A stretch of 64,000 nt of DNA from Algoriphagus limi (GTDB taxonomy: Bacteria > Bacteroidota > Bacteroidia > Cytophagales > Cyclobacteriaceae): positions 285,677 through 349,676 of the forward strand of contig NZ_JANWGH010000003.1 in NCBI RefSeq assembly GCF_024919275.1, given 5' to 3'. The position numbers and the translations under genes were made by a program. Position 1 is the first letter of the stretch, and every line of letters begins with the position of its first letter. The notes beneath the pieces are model-generated. The model did no database searches and was not told where the DNA came from. It saw only the letters and a program-made list of their open reading frames with translations. Shown here in pieces: positions 33,420 through 42,298 of this stretch.

Positions 33420-35921
33420 ATGAAGTTTTTCAATTTAATAGCTTATCTGGTCTGTTTTTCATTTGCTGGAAACGCTTGGTCTCAAACAATCAAACAGGAC
33501 TTTGAGTCTGCCTTTGAAATCCAATCTTTTCCTGAAGCTTTTTTAAGCGGGTGGTATGGGAATGATGTTCGCTCCACTTCTTCCCGGATTTTTCAAGCAA
33601 ATGGTGCGGGTATCAACAGCTCCAAAGCATTAGCTGTCCAACCAATTTCAAGCTTTGTTGGGGAGCTAACCATTCGGTTGAATCTTGCGGAATATTCCGA
33701 GCCAAGTATTCGTTTTTGGGCTAGATCTGTCCGAAATGGATCTGGAAATAGACCGGCAGTAGTTTCTTACAGCTTTTCTAATCAGTTAGAAGGTGAGTTT
33801 TCAGGGGATGTTCTTCTGGCCTCTGAGAATGAGTTTGCAAATGAGGATCAGGATTTTCGCTTATTTCAAATAAAACTTCCAGATGAATTTTTGTCTGAAG
33901 AGGAGGTGTACTTGAAGATTTGGGTTCGCTATGGCCCGGGTTCCGGTTCCTGTGCACGTTGGTTTATGGATGATTTTGAATTTGGGGATTGGGAAGAGGA
34001 TCGTCAACCGCCGGAATTCGTATCGGTTAGAGGCTATAGTAAGGATCAACTAGAACTTCGTTTTTCAGAAGCCCTTGATCCTGTCTTTTCCCAAATACAA
34101 CTTAATTATGATTTGGAAGGGATTGAGCCCTCAGAGGCTTCCTTGAAGCAAGATTCTGTTGTGATTTTGAGTTTCTCTCAAGAACTAGAAGAGGGGAGAA
34201 ATTATCAAATAGCTATCCGTCAAATCTCTGATTTGGTAGGCAATTTTCTTGAGGATACAACCATCAATTTTGTTTTTCAAGACCCTACGGATATAGCATA
34301 CAAGGACTTAGTCATAAATGAATTAATGCCGGCGCCTCGTGATGGAAATGATCTTCCCAACGTGGAATATTTGGAGCTCTATCATCAGGGAGAAAAGGAC
34401 TTTAGATTAGGCGGATTAGTATTGGCGAATTCTCGCACTCAGACAGAATTGCATGACTATTGGCTAAGTGCTGGAGAGTATTTGATTTTGGCTCCGGCGA
34501 GTAGTGCAGATCTTTTTCAGGAATATGGGAATTTTTTGGCTGTAGAGAATTGGCCGACTTTATTGAACTCAGGTGATGAACTAAGCCTAATTGATTTAGA
34601 GGGTGAGTTGATTGATCAGATTACGTATACCACAGCAACTTGGGGAGGAAGTGAGTTTAGTGGTGGAGGATTTAGCTTAGAGGTTGTGAATCCCATTCTG
34701 CTTTGCGATCAAGCCGCATATTTAAAGCCTTCAATTGACCCGAGAAGAGGAACACCTGGAATGGAAAACTCAGTTTTGGATTTAAGTCCTGACGAGGAAT
34801 CTCCTCAGATCATTGATTATTATTTTCAGACTGATCGTCAATTGACAATTCAGTTTTCTGAGACCATTCAACCGAAATTAGAAGAGAGTTTTGTTTCATT
34901 CAATCCTTCACTCTTGTTGGATACGATTTGGGTTGAAGATAATTTACTAATTATCGAATTGGAAGATGAATTTCCTGAAAATCAAGTCTTTGAGCTTCAA
35001 TTAACATCTATCTCAGATTGTAGTGGAAACCAGATTTCTTCTCAGGTTTTGGAGGTTATTCGCCCGAAAATTGCAGAAAAGGGAGAGGTATTCTTAAATG
35101 AACTTTTGTTTAATCCCAAAAGTGGCAGTCCAAAATTTGTAGAGCTTGTTAATGCTACGGATCTATATCTAGACGTAGGTTCCTGGTCCATAGCTAATTT
35201 GGATGATCAGGGAGAGGTAAATCAAATCCGAAAACTCTCGGATGGTTCTTTAGTCATGCCGCCTCGCTCTTTTTTGGCCATTACCACTGATCAAGCCCGA
35301 TTGAAATTAGATTATCCAAAGTCCTCCAACGGGCTATTTTATCAAATAAGTTCTCTGCCAAGCTATCCAATTTCTGGTGGGACTGTGTTGTTATTAGACG
35401 CTGATGGAAATCAAGTTGAGCAATTTGCTTACAGTGAAGACTTGCATCATCCATTGTTGAGAAACCCTAAAGGAGTTTCGCTTGAACGAGTTTCGGTTGC
35501 CTCTCCTGCTGATTTTTCAGGGAATTGGCATTCTGCATCTGGAACTGAGGAATACGCCACTCCGGGAAGGGAAAATTCACTACAAATCCCAGATGAATTT
35601 AGCAGTGAATTAATTCAAATCGACCCGGAAATATTCGATCCTGAAGGAAGTAATGGAAATACCTTTACAACAATCCGATATCAAGTCAATCAAGCTGGAT
35701 GGGTTGGGACATTTAGAATTTATGATATCGCCGGACGATTACTCCAAGTACTCGCTCAAAATGAAATCTTAGGTAGGGAAGGCTTATATACTTGGACTGG
35801 AGTAGATTCACAGGGAAGGAGATTACGTCCAGGCTATTATGTTCTGTTAGTGGAGCTTTTTGATTTGGATGGAAGAGTTCAGACGATCAAAAAAACCATT
35901 GTCATTGCTGAAAGAATCTAA
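33420..35921 (+). CDS. Large secreted protein with two lamin-tail domains and a FlgD-like C-terminus
   Basis: 833 residues with a signal peptide (cleaved near AWSQ). Order of domains: a jelly-roll-like N-domain (25-185), an Ig/SbsA-like domain (about 195-290, FVSVRGYSKDQLELRFSEAL), a lamin-tail domain (about 295-450, LVINELMPAPRDGND), a second SbsA-like domain (460-550), and a second lamin-tail domain (555-720, EVFLNELLFNPKSGSPKFVEL). The end is a FlgD-like module (745-833, RIYDIAGRLLQVL, RLRPGYYVLLVEL). FlgD-like or type IX tails mark surface export in this phylum. It may bind DNA, polymers or the cell surface; no enzyme motif is seen. Confidence 0.85.
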   Translation: MKFFNLIAYLVCFSFAGNAWSQTIKQDFESAFEIQSFPEAFLSGWYGNDVRSTSSRIFQANGAGINSSKALAVQPISSFVGELTIRLNLAEYSEPSIRFWARSVRNGSGNRPAVVSYSFSNQLEGEFSGDVLLASENEFANEDQDFRLFQIKLPDEFLSEEEVYLKIWVRYGPGSGSCARWFMDDFEFGDWEEDRQPPEFVSVRGYSKDQLELRFSEALDPVFSQIQLNYDLEGIEPSEASLKQDSVVILSFSQELEEGRNYQIAIRQISDLVGNFLEDTTINFVFQDPTDIAYKDLVINELMPAPRDGNDLPNVEYLELYHQGEKDFRLGGLVLANSRTQTELHDYWLSAGEYLILAPASSADLFQEYGNFLAVENWPTLLNSGDELSLIDLEGELIDQITYTTATWGGSEFSGGGFSLEVVNPILLCDQAAYLKPSIDPRRGTPGMENSVLDLSPDEESPQIIDYYFQTDRQLTIQFSETIQPKLEESFVSFNPSLLLDTIWVEDNLLIIELEDEFPENQVFELQLTSISDCSGNQISSQVLEVIRPKIAEKGEVFLNELLFNPKSGSPKFVELVNATDLYLDVGSWSIANLDDQGEVNQIRKLSDGSLVMPPRSFLAITTDQARLKLDYPKSSNGLFYQISSLPSYPISGGTVLLLDADGNQVEQFAYSEDLHHPLLRNPKGVSLERVSVASPADFSGNWHSASGTEEYATPGRENSLQIPDEFSSELIQIDPEIFDPEGSNGNTFTTIRYQVNQAGWVGTFRIYDIAGRLLQVLAQNEILGREGLYTWTGVDSQGRRLRPGYYVLLVELFDLDGRVQTIKKTIVIAERI

Positions 35922-35946
35922 AATTTTTCTCCTTTTTCAAAACATG

Positions 35947-35967
35947 AGATACTAAAAATCAGTATCT
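35947..35967. promoter_or_regulatory. Inverted repeat AGATACT-N7-AGTATCT
   Basis: A perfect 7-7-7 dyad 25 bp after the large secreted protein gene and 25 bp before a 56-codon gene. It could be an operator of the small gene or a weak terminator (no T tract). Confidence 0.45.
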
Positions 35968-35992
35968 TAGAGTAATTAACACCCAAAAAACC

Positions 35993-36163
35993 ATGGAACC
36001 TGGAATAATCAATAGAGCCCTCAAACAATTAAGCGTTGAAGAATCCAAGGACCTTGCAGAGGTAGCTCAGTATTTAAAAATGAGATACCGAATTGATATA
36101 GATGAGGTAGTTTTGAAAAAGCGCCTCGAAAAACTTCTAAATCAAGAGAAAGCAGTAGCCTGA
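35993..36163 (+). CDS. Small 56-residue protein, unknown function
   Basis: ATG 35993 to TGA 36163 encodes a charged, helical peptide starting MEPGIINRALKQLSVEE and ending in LLNQEKAVA. It has its own dyad upstream and a strong terminator 22 bp downstream, both of which argue for a real transcript. The composition (many Glu, Lys, Leu in heptad-like spacing) suggests two helices. No family is recognised. Confidence 0.55.
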   Translation: MEPGIINRALKQLSVEESKDLAEVAQYLKMRYRIDIDEVVLKKRLEKLLNQEKAVA

Positions 36164-36184
36164 TTTTTCAAAAGCACCTATTGG

Positions 36185-36221
36185 AAAAAGCCGCATAGTT
36201 TTAAGCTATGCGGCTTTTTTT
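36185..36221. terminator. Strong bidirectional terminator
   Basis: aaagccgcatag / ctatgcggcttt stem with a 7-nt loop, A run before and T run after. It can serve both the small plus-strand gene and the minus-strand asparaginase gene. Confidence 0.9.
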
Positions 36222-36254
36222 GTGGGCAATCCGAAAAGGAGAATCTACACACCC

Positions 36255-37322
36255 TTAGTTTTCATCCTTGTAAATGAAGGTTTTCGCTTCTTCTCCTGCT
36301 TTTCGATAGCCTCTGTACATGCCTTCCGAATTAAAGGGCATTGCTATGTTGCCAAAACGATCGATGGAAATAATTCCTCCCGAACCACCCATTTCTACTA
36401 ATTGATTCATCACCACTTCATCAGCTGCTTCTGTTAGGTTTTTATTTCCATAGCGAATCAAAGAGGCAATTTCATGTCCTACTACATTTCGGATGAAATA
36501 TTCGCCATGGCCAGTTGCCGAAACTGCACAAGTTTCATTATCTGCATAGGTTCCCGCTCCGATAATCGGTACATCGCCTACTCTTCCATAGCGCTTATTC
36601 GTCATCCCTCCAGTGGAGGTTGCAGCGGCGATATTTCCATTTTTATCAAGAGCTACTGCTCCAACAGTTCCAAATTTTCTATCCTTAAAAAGCGGGTCCT
36701 GTAATTCCATTTCTAATAAGGAGCTATGATCAAGTTGGGTTTTTTCAGTTTCCCGGATTTTTTCTAATTGTTCGAATCGGAAATCGGTGTAGAAATAATC
36801 GGGCGATACCAATTTCAGATTTTGTTCTGATGCAAATTGTTCGGCACCTGCTCCAGTCATAAATACGTGAGGTGAATTTTCCATGACTGCCCTCGCTGCA
36901 GTGATAGGGTTTTTAACGGTAGTTAAACCCGCAACCGCACCGGCATTTCTGTCGATTCCATTCATGATGGCAGCATCCAACTCATTCTTTCCTTCATTAG
37001 TGAAAACAGCTCCCTTCCCGGCATTAAATAATGGGCTGTCTTCCATCACTTTTACGGCAGAGATTACTGCATCTATTGCTGTTCCTCCGGATTCTAAAAC
37101 AGCATATCCGGCATCCAGGGCTTCCTTTAGCTTGGCTCGGTAAGCTGCATCCTGCTCAGGAGTCATATTTTCTTTTCGAATTGTTCCGGCTCCACCGTGA
37201 ATTGCCAATGCGAAATCAACCTTTTCAGTTGCTTGATTCTCAACTTGCTGATTTTCAGTATTCTGGCTACATGACCAAAAGAATAGACAAAAGATACTGG
37301 TGAAAATAAAGCTTGTTTTCAT
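36255..37322 (-). CDS. Isoaspartyl peptidase/L-asparaginase family lipoprotein
   Basis: 355 residues. The signal ends in a lipobox (LFFWSC), so the enzyme is probably anchored in a membrane facing the periplasm or surface. Ntn-hydrolase features: IHGGAG near the N-terminus, the autocleavage site with nucleophile Thr in FGTVGAVALD, and GGMTNKRYGRVGD for substrate binding. It hydrolyses isoaspartyl dipeptides or asparagine, or could act on glycosylasparagine. Start ATG 37322 is selected because it begins the signal peptide. Confidence 0.92.
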   Translation of the reverse strand: MKTSFIFTSIFCLFFWSCSQNTENQQVENQATEKVDFALAIHGGAGTIRKENMTPEQDAAYRAKLKEALDAGYAVLESGGTAIDAVISAVKVMEDSPLFNAGKGAVFTNEGKNELDAAIMNGIDRNAGAVAGLTTVKNPITAARAVMENSPHVFMTGAGAEQFASEQNLKLVSPDYFYTDFRFEQLEKIRETEKTQLDHSSLLEMELQDPLFKDRKFGTVGAVALDKNGNIAAATSTGGMTNKRYGRVGDVPIIGAGTYADNETCAVSATGHGEYFIRNVVGHEIASLIRYGNKNLTEAADEVVMNQLVEMGGSGGIISIDRFGNIAMPFNSEGMYRGYRKAGEEAKTFIYKDEN

Positions 37323-37500
37323 GGTTTTATTTGGTGTTTTCTGATTCGAAATAGCTGAAAATATGGCGTTTCTGCCATTTTTACAGGGATTTTTTTGCAT
37401 TCAAATCGAAATTAAATTTTTGTATTTCCCAAGGTGCATGTATTTTAGGGAACTTTAAAAAATCCAGTACGTCACAGTATTATCATCTAATCCGATTACT

Positions 37501-37884
37501 ATGAGCCAAGAAGAAAAAACTACCTACTCTCAAGATGAGTTGAAGGAATTTGAGGAGATTATTTTGAACAAACTTGCAGTAGCCCGAGAAGAGCTCAATA
37601 TGTTGAAGGAAACCCTCAGCAAGAAGAATGACAGTGGAACAGATAATACTGCAGCCACATCTAAGTTACTGGAAGACGGTGCGGACACCTTGGAGCGAGA
37701 AAGTCTAAGCCAGTTGGCAGCTCGTCAGCAAAAGTTTATCATCAACCTAGAGAATGCGCTGGTCCGAATCAAAAATGGAACTTATGGTGTTTGTGTAGAT
37801 ACTGGGAAGTTGATTTCAAAAGAGCGCCTTCGAGCAGTGCCTCATACCATGCATTCCATCGAAGCTAAGTTGGCTAAGAAATAA
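37501..37884 (+). CDS. DksA/TraR-like protein without an intact zinc finger
   Basis: 127 residues. An N-terminal coiled coil (about 10-90) and a C-terminal globule resembling DksA (NGTYGVCVDTGKLISKERLRAVP). Only the first zinc cysteine remains; the others read T, H and S, so zinc binding is lost. This form is typical in Bacteroidetes. It may modulate RNA polymerase through the secondary channel. The scpB gene starts 2 bp after its stop. Confidence 0.87.
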   Translation: MSQEEKTTYSQDELKEFEEIILNKLAVAREELNMLKETLSKKNDSGTDNTAATSKLLEDGADTLERESLSQLAARQQKFIINLENALVRIKNGTYGVCVDTGKLISKERLRAVPHTMHSIEAKLAKK

Positions 37885-37886
37885 GC

Positions 37887-38447
37887 TTGGACTTTTTGCC
37901 CAAACATATTGAAGCATTGATTTTCTGTAGCCCCAGTCCTTTGGGGCTTGCAGAAATTCAAAAGTGCCTCTCGGAGATGTTTGAGTCGGAAGTTCCCAAA
38001 CAACACATTGAGGAGGCTATCGAGCAGTTGGTTGAAAAATACCAACATGAGGATTTTTCATTCAGTCTGGAAAAAATTGCAGGAGGCTATCAATTTTTAA
38101 CAAAACCAGCCTATCAGACCAGTATTGCCATTCTCCTCAAGCATCAAAGCCAAAAGCGACTTTCTACTGCCCAGCTTGAAACTCTTTCGATTATAGCTTA
38201 CAAACAGCCTGTCACAAAAGGGGAAATCGAGCAAATCCGTGGAGTGAATTCCGATTATTCTGTACAGAAACTTTTGGAAAAAGAATTGATTGAAATCAAG
38301 GGTAAATCCGATCAAATAGGCAGACCATTAATATATGGGACTTCTGAAAAGTTTATGGAATATTTTGGCATCAACTCCATTCAGGATTTACCTCAGCCAA
38401 AGGATTTTACCCAGCCTGATAATCAGATTGGAGAGGAGAGGGAGTAG
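37887..38447 (+). CDS. scpB: Segregation and condensation protein B
   Basis: 186 residues from a TTG start 2 bp after the DksA-like gene. Winged-helix protein with the ScpB signatures LSTAQLETLSIIAYKQPVTK and EIEQIRGVNSD near 95-125 and a GRPLIYGTS motif near 150. It works with SMC and ScpA in chromosome condensation. No ATG occurs near the N-terminus, supporting the TTG start. Confidence 0.93.
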   Translation: MDFLPKHIEALIFCSPSPLGLAEIQKCLSEMFESEVPKQHIEEAIEQLVEKYQHEDFSFSLEKIAGGYQFLTKPAYQTSIAILLKHQSQKRLSTAQLETLSIIAYKQPVTKGEIEQIRGVNSDYSVQKLLEKELIEIKGKSDQIGRPLIYGTSEKFMEYFGINSIQDLPQPKDFTQPDNQIGEERE

Positions 38448-38510
38448 TATTTCAGGGGCAGTTTTTTAGATAGCAGTTGGCAGCGGTTTTTTTACCTAGC
38501 TTTCCCAAAC

Positions 38511-39134
38511 TTAATTTTCCAATTTTACCTGAGCCATTTGAGAAATGAGGTAGCGTTTACCGGTGCTGATTTCCTCACATAAGACCCGAGTTCTTCGGGT
38601 TTCTTTTTTACGGAATTTTCTCCCATTTAATTCAAAGACTTTTTCAGGCTGAATGTCTGCCAAAAAAACTCCTGTTTTTTCTGGAATTTGAAGGTTGTAC
38701 TTATTCAGTTCTTTGGTCAAAAATAAATCCCCTACTGAAGTGGCCTTGGGGTTTCGCATGTGCCTAGATAGGGGAATAAGGATATCCATCGGAAAGACTT
38801 CTTTTCTCAATAGCGGATGCATTAATTCTTGAAAGGTTCGTTTCCATTCATTTCCGTGCGGAGCGATTGTTAGACCATGCCGAACAAATGCATGTAAATG
38901 GGCAACTTCATGTATGAAGGTGATCAAAAACTGAAAGGGGTTTAGATCTCCGTTAATGGTAATGCTTTGTAATGGACGATCCTTTCTCCATCGAAAATCT
39001 CCGAATTTGCTTTTGCGGGAACGTGTGACTGAAAAATTGAAAGGATTCTTTTTCCAGAGCTCCAAGCAGTAGTTAATACTTTCTTGCGGGAGATGTTGCT
39101 GGAGAATTTGATGAAGTTTTTGAGCGGAATCCAT
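38511..39134 (-). CDS. SprT-like zinc metalloprotease domain protein
   Basis: 207 residues. The zinc motif HEVAH is near residues 74-78 in FIHEVAHLHAFVRHG, followed by HGNEWKRTF, as in SprT-like domains. The usual C-terminal zinc ribbon is not apparent. The role is unknown; eukaryotic relatives cleave DNA-protein crosslinks. It lies downstream of the acidic lipoprotein gene, separated by a terminator. Confidence 0.85.
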   Translation of the reverse strand: MDSAQKLHQILQQHLPQESINYCLELWKKNPFNFSVTRSRKSKFGDFRWRKDRPLQSITINGDLNPFQFLITFIHEVAHLHAFVRHGLTIAPHGNEWKRTFQELMHPLLRKEVFPMDILIPLSRHMRNPKATSVGDLFLTKELNKYNLQIPEKTGVFLADIQPEKVFELNGRKFRKKETRRTRVLCEEISTGKRYLISQMAQVKLEN

Positions 39135-39145
39135 TCCCCTAAAAT

Positions 39146-39178
39146 AAAAAAAGAGCTCCAGAAATTCCGGAGCTCTTT
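39146..39178 (-). terminator. Terminator of the acidic lipoprotein gene
   Basis: aaagagctcc / ggagctcttt stem; on the minus strand it is followed by a run of T. Confidence 0.85.
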
Positions 39179-39196
39179 AATCTTGTTTGGAAGAAA

Positions 39197-39412
39197 TTAC
39201 TTTACTTCTTCAGTAGCAGTTTCAACAGTTTCTTCAACTGTCTCTTCAACCTGCTCCATAGTCTCTTCAGTAGCTTCAACAGTCTCTTCAGTAGTTTCCT
39301 CAACAGTTTCTACTACTTCAGTTTCAACAGTTTCTTCTTTAACTTCTTTGTTGCCGCAAGATGCAGTAGCCATCAAGCCAGCGATTGCGAAAATTGCAAA
39401 TACCTTTTTCAT
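39197..39412 (-). CDS. Small acidic repeat lipoprotein
   Basis: 71 residues. A lipobox (MATASC) is followed by about 50 residues made almost only of E, V and T in repeats of the type VEETVEET. No aromatic residues occur in the repeat. It has its own promoter (39438-39445) and terminator, so it is a monocistronic gene that may be well expressed. Such anionic tails might act as extended surface brush or bind cations; this is inference. Confidence 0.8.
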   Translation of the reverse strand: MKKVFAIFAIAGLMATASCGNKEVKEETVETEVVETVEETTEETVEATEETMEQVEETVEETVETATEEVK

Positions 39413-39437
39413 TTTTTGTGTTTTTCTTAATTCGGCG

Positions 39438-39445
39438 CAAAGGTA
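39438..39445 (-). promoter_or_regulatory. -7 element TACCTTTG for the acidic lipoprotein
   Basis: An exact TAnnTTTG match on the minus strand, 26 bp before the ATG. Confidence 0.7.
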
Positions 39446-39488
39446 TCAGAACTTTTCGCAATAATGCAATAGTCCGCTTAAATAAATT

Positions 39489-40802
39489 TTATTTGTTTTT
39501 ATAGACGATTTTTACCGGTACTCCTTCAAAATCAAAGTTCTCCCGAAGCCTGTTTTCAAGGAATCTAGTGTAAGGGTTTTTGATGTATTGGGGAAGATTG
39601 CAAAAGAACGCAAAAACCGGGTTTTTGGTCGGTAATTGAGTCACGTATTTGATCTTGATGTACTTTCCTTTCCAAGCAGGAGGAGGATAGTTTTCAATTT
39701 CCGGCAACATGACATCATTCAATTTTGATGTTGGAATTCGACGGTTTTTATTTTCATAAACTTTCACCGCCAATTCAATTGCCTGGAAGATTCGTTGTTT
39801 TTCTGTTACGGAAGTAAAAATGATTGGGATCCACTTATGTTCTCCCAACTTTTCCAGCATCTGATCCTTGAATTTATTCATGGTCTTGTGGTCCTTTTCA
39901 ATCAAGTCCCACTTATTCACCATGATCATAACGCCTTTATTGTTTTTGATTGCTAAGCCGATCAAATTGATGTCCTGAGATTCCAAACCTCTGGAGGCAT
40001 CAACCATGATGATGACTACATCAGACTCTTCCAATGTTCGAAGAGAGCGCATTACCGAATAAAACTCGATGTCTTCTTTGACCTTGGCTTTCTTTCGAAT
40101 GCCAGCTGTATCTGTGATGATAAAATCCTGTCCAAAAAGTTTATAACGCGTGTGGATTGCATCTCGGGTAGTTCCGGCCTCATCTGTTACGATGGATCGC
40201 TCTCTTCCTAAAAGCGCATTTAGGAAAGAGGATTTTCCAACATTGGGTCTTCCGAGGATGGAGATTTTAGGGATGCCTGCATCCGGGTCCTCTTCTCCTG
40301 ATTCTTCAAAATGGGTAACAACCTGATCCAATAATTCGCCTGTACCGCTTCCACTCGTAGCAGCAATAGGATAAATTTCAAAATCGCTAATTCCCAAAGC
40401 ATAAAATTCGCTTGCCATCAAAGCTTTGTCAGCACTGTCAGCCTTGTTGGCCACGATGTAAATAGGCTTTTGGGTTGATCGAAGCTCATTGGCAAATTCC
40501 TTGTCCAAATCCGTCAATCCATCGTGGCAATCGGTGACAAATAAAATGACATCAGCTTCTTCCACTGCCAGTTTCACTTGCTTTCGGATTTCGGCTTCGA
40601 ATACATCATCAGAACCGGTCACATATCCCCCTGTATCGATCACAGAGAAAAATTTACCATTCCACTGTGCGTGTCCATAGTGACGATCACGGGTAACGCC
40701 ACTCAAGTTATCCTCGATGGCTTTCCGTTCTTCAACCAGCCGGTTGAAAAGAGTGGATTTTCCTACGTTAGGTCTTCCTACAATTGCTACAATATTTGCC
40801 AT
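39489..40802 (-). CDS. der: Ribosome biogenesis GTPase Der (EngA)
   Basis: 437 residues with two tandem GTPase domains. G1 motifs are GRPNVGKST at about 9-17 and GRPNVGKSS near 185, with NKAD and NKWD specificity motifs, followed by a C-terminal KH-like domain. It is needed for 50S subunit maturation. It follows era by 1 bp on the same strand, so the two ribosome-assembly GTPases form one operon. Confidence 0.97.
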   Translation of the reverse strand: MANIVAIVGRPNVGKSTLFNRLVEERKAIEDNLSGVTRDRHYGHAQWNGKFFSVIDTGGYVTGSDDVFEAEIRKQVKLAVEEADVILFVTDCHDGLTDLDKEFANELRSTQKPIYIVANKADSADKALMASEFYALGISDFEIYPIAATSGSGTGELLDQVVTHFEESGEEDPDAGIPKISILGRPNVGKSSFLNALLGRERSIVTDEAGTTRDAIHTRYKLFGQDFIITDTAGIRKKAKVKEDIEFYSVMRSLRTLEESDVVIIMVDASRGLESQDINLIGLAIKNNKGVMIMVNKWDLIEKDHKTMNKFKDQMLEKLGEHKWIPIIFTSVTEKQRIFQAIELAVKVYENKNRRIPTSKLNDVMLPEIENYPPPAWKGKYIKIKYVTQLPTKNPVFAFFCNLPQYIKNPYTRFLENRLRENFDFEGVPVKIVYKNK

Positions 40803-40803
40803 A

Positions 40804-41697
40804 TCAAGAGGGGTCGTATCCGAATTTTCTAAGTTTGTTTTTGTTTTTACGCCAGTCCGGTTCCACCTTCACGAAGGTTTCCAGATGGACTTTTTTGCCG
40901 AAAAAGGTTTCCAAATCCTGTCGGGCTTCTATCCCGACTTTCTTGAGCATTTTTCCTTTTTCGCCGATAATGATGCCTTTTTGACTGTTTCTCTCTACGA
41001 AAATATTGGCTCGCATGCGAATGATGTCAGGGCTTTCATGGAAATCCTCAATGACCACTTCGGTGCTGTAAGGAATTTCTTTTTTATAGTTTTTGAAGAT
41101 CTTCTCCCGGATAATCTCGGACGCAAAGAACCGTTCAGGTCGGTCTGTAAGTTCCTCCTTATCGTAAAAAGGGGGATGCTCAGGGAGTCGATCCAAAATC
41201 TCCTGAAGGATGCGTTCCGTATTGAAATTCTCCAAAGCGGAAATTGGAATCACTGCATCAGCTTTCAGTCGTGAAGTCCAATAATCAGTAACCTTGTCCA
41301 AATGCCCTTCTTTCGCCAAATCGATTTTGTTGATCACCAGCAGAACCGGTACCCCGGAATTATTGATCCGCTCGATGATCGCTTCGATTTCAGCATCTGT
41401 TTCAAATAAGTCCGTCACAAAAAGGATGATATCTGCATCTTCCAAAGAAAGATTCACAAAAGACATCATGCTTTTATGTAGTTCATACTGAGGCTTGAGC
41501 ATCCCCGGCGTATCAGAGAAGACAATCTGATAATTGTCTGCATTTGTCAAACCTAGAATCCGATGACGGGTGGTTTGGGACTTAGGAGAAATGATAGATA
41601 TAGGTTCTCCCACCAAAATATTCATCAGAGTGGACTTGCCCACGTTGGGTTTCCCAATGATGTTCACAAATCCAGCCTGATGAGATTTTGGAGTCAT
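40804..41697 (-). CDS. era: GTPase Era
   Basis: 297 residues. GTPase domain with GKPNVGKST and NKID, and a KH domain near the C-terminus (IIGEKGKMLKKVGIEARQDLE). It binds the 16S rRNA 3' end in 30S assembly. Start ATG 41697 (MTPKSHQAGF) is supported by the -7 element at 41715-41722, which excludes the longer frame. Confidence 0.97.
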   Translation of the reverse strand: MTPKSHQAGFVNIIGKPNVGKSTLMNILVGEPISIISPKSQTTRHRILGLTNADNYQIVFSDTPGMLKPQYELHKSMMSFVNLSLEDADIILFVTDLFETDAEIEAIIERINNSGVPVLLVINKIDLAKEGHLDKVTDYWTSRLKADAVIPISALENFNTERILQEILDRLPEHPPFYDKEELTDRPERFFASEIIREKIFKNYKKEIPYSTEVVIEDFHESPDIIRMRANIFVERNSQKGIIIGEKGKMLKKVGIEARQDLETFFGKKVHLETFVKVEPDWRKNKNKLRKFGYDPS

Positions 41698-41714
41698 TTT
41701 TCTTAAATTTTTGA

Positions 41715-41722
41715 CAAAGGTA
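41715..41722 (-). promoter_or_regulatory. -7 element TACCTTTG for era-der
   Basis: An exact TAnnTTTG match on the minus strand, 17 bp before the era ATG. It is back to back with the tRNA promoter at 41724-41753. Confidence 0.7.
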
Positions 41723-41723
41723 C

Positions 41724-41753
41724 TTGATTTTTGAGAGTTTGTCTTTACCTTTG
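41724..41753 (+). promoter_or_regulatory. Promoter for initiator tRNA
   Basis: TTG at 41724-41726 and TACCTTTG at 41746-41753 with 19-bp spacing. The tRNA begins about 65 bp downstream. Confidence 0.7.
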
Positions 41754-41817
41754 TACCACAATTCACCGGAAGGGCGTTTGGAACTAAAAATAAGACGATA
41801 AAGTTTTAAAAATATAT

Positions 41818-41890
<73 letters not shown>

Positions 41891-41895
41891 CTACG

Positions 41896-41923
41896 AAGCC
41901 GATCAGAAATGATCGGCTTTTTT
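41896..41923 (+). terminator. Terminator of tRNA-fMet
   Basis: aagccgatca / tgatcggctt perfect stem with a gaaa loop, followed by T6. Confidence 0.92.
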
Positions 41924-42026
41924 GTTTTAACATTCTTTCAAAGTTTCAAATTCATAGAACTTTAAAGTCTTTCAAACTTTTTAATTTCTTCCCGACCATC
42001 TAATTTCCCAATATAAATAGATACAC

Positions 42027-42278
42027 ATGTTCGACAGTCCCGAATACCCTCAATCCCTTTCTGAAGACCTTTTTGAAGAATGGCTGGAAAAAGGCCGTGA
42101 AAGCCGGATCCCCTATGCTTATTTGCTGGTGATTTGGGATGAGATAGAAGGAAAATATAGACCTGTTTATGTCGAACAAAGGAATCAAATCCAAAGCTAT
42201 CCCCGATTCGGCCAATCTCCGGAAAACCAAATGCTAGTAGCAGCCTATGACTTGTATTCAGAGTCTAGAGTTGTTTAG
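42027..42278 (+). CDS. Conserved small protein of unknown function
   Basis: 83 residues, mixed alpha/beta look (AYLLVIWDEIEGKYRPVYVE near 31-50), no signal peptide or membrane segment. It is preceded by a low-complexity AT-rich spacer and stands alone. Regular codon use and an ordered hydrophobic pattern support a real protein, but the family is not recognised. Confidence 0.65.
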   Translation: MFDSPEYPQSLSEDLFEEWLEKGRESRIPYAYLLVIWDEIEGKYRPVYVEQRNQIQSYPRFGQSPENQMLVAAYDLYSESRVV

Positions 42279-42298
42279 TCTGATTTTTTTAAACCGAT

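Noticed and set aside
39084..39464. A Ser/Val/Thr-rich 126-codon frame opposite the acidic lipoprotein
   Set aside because: It mirrors the E/V/T repeats on the other strand; the minus-strand gene has promoter, signal peptide and terminator.
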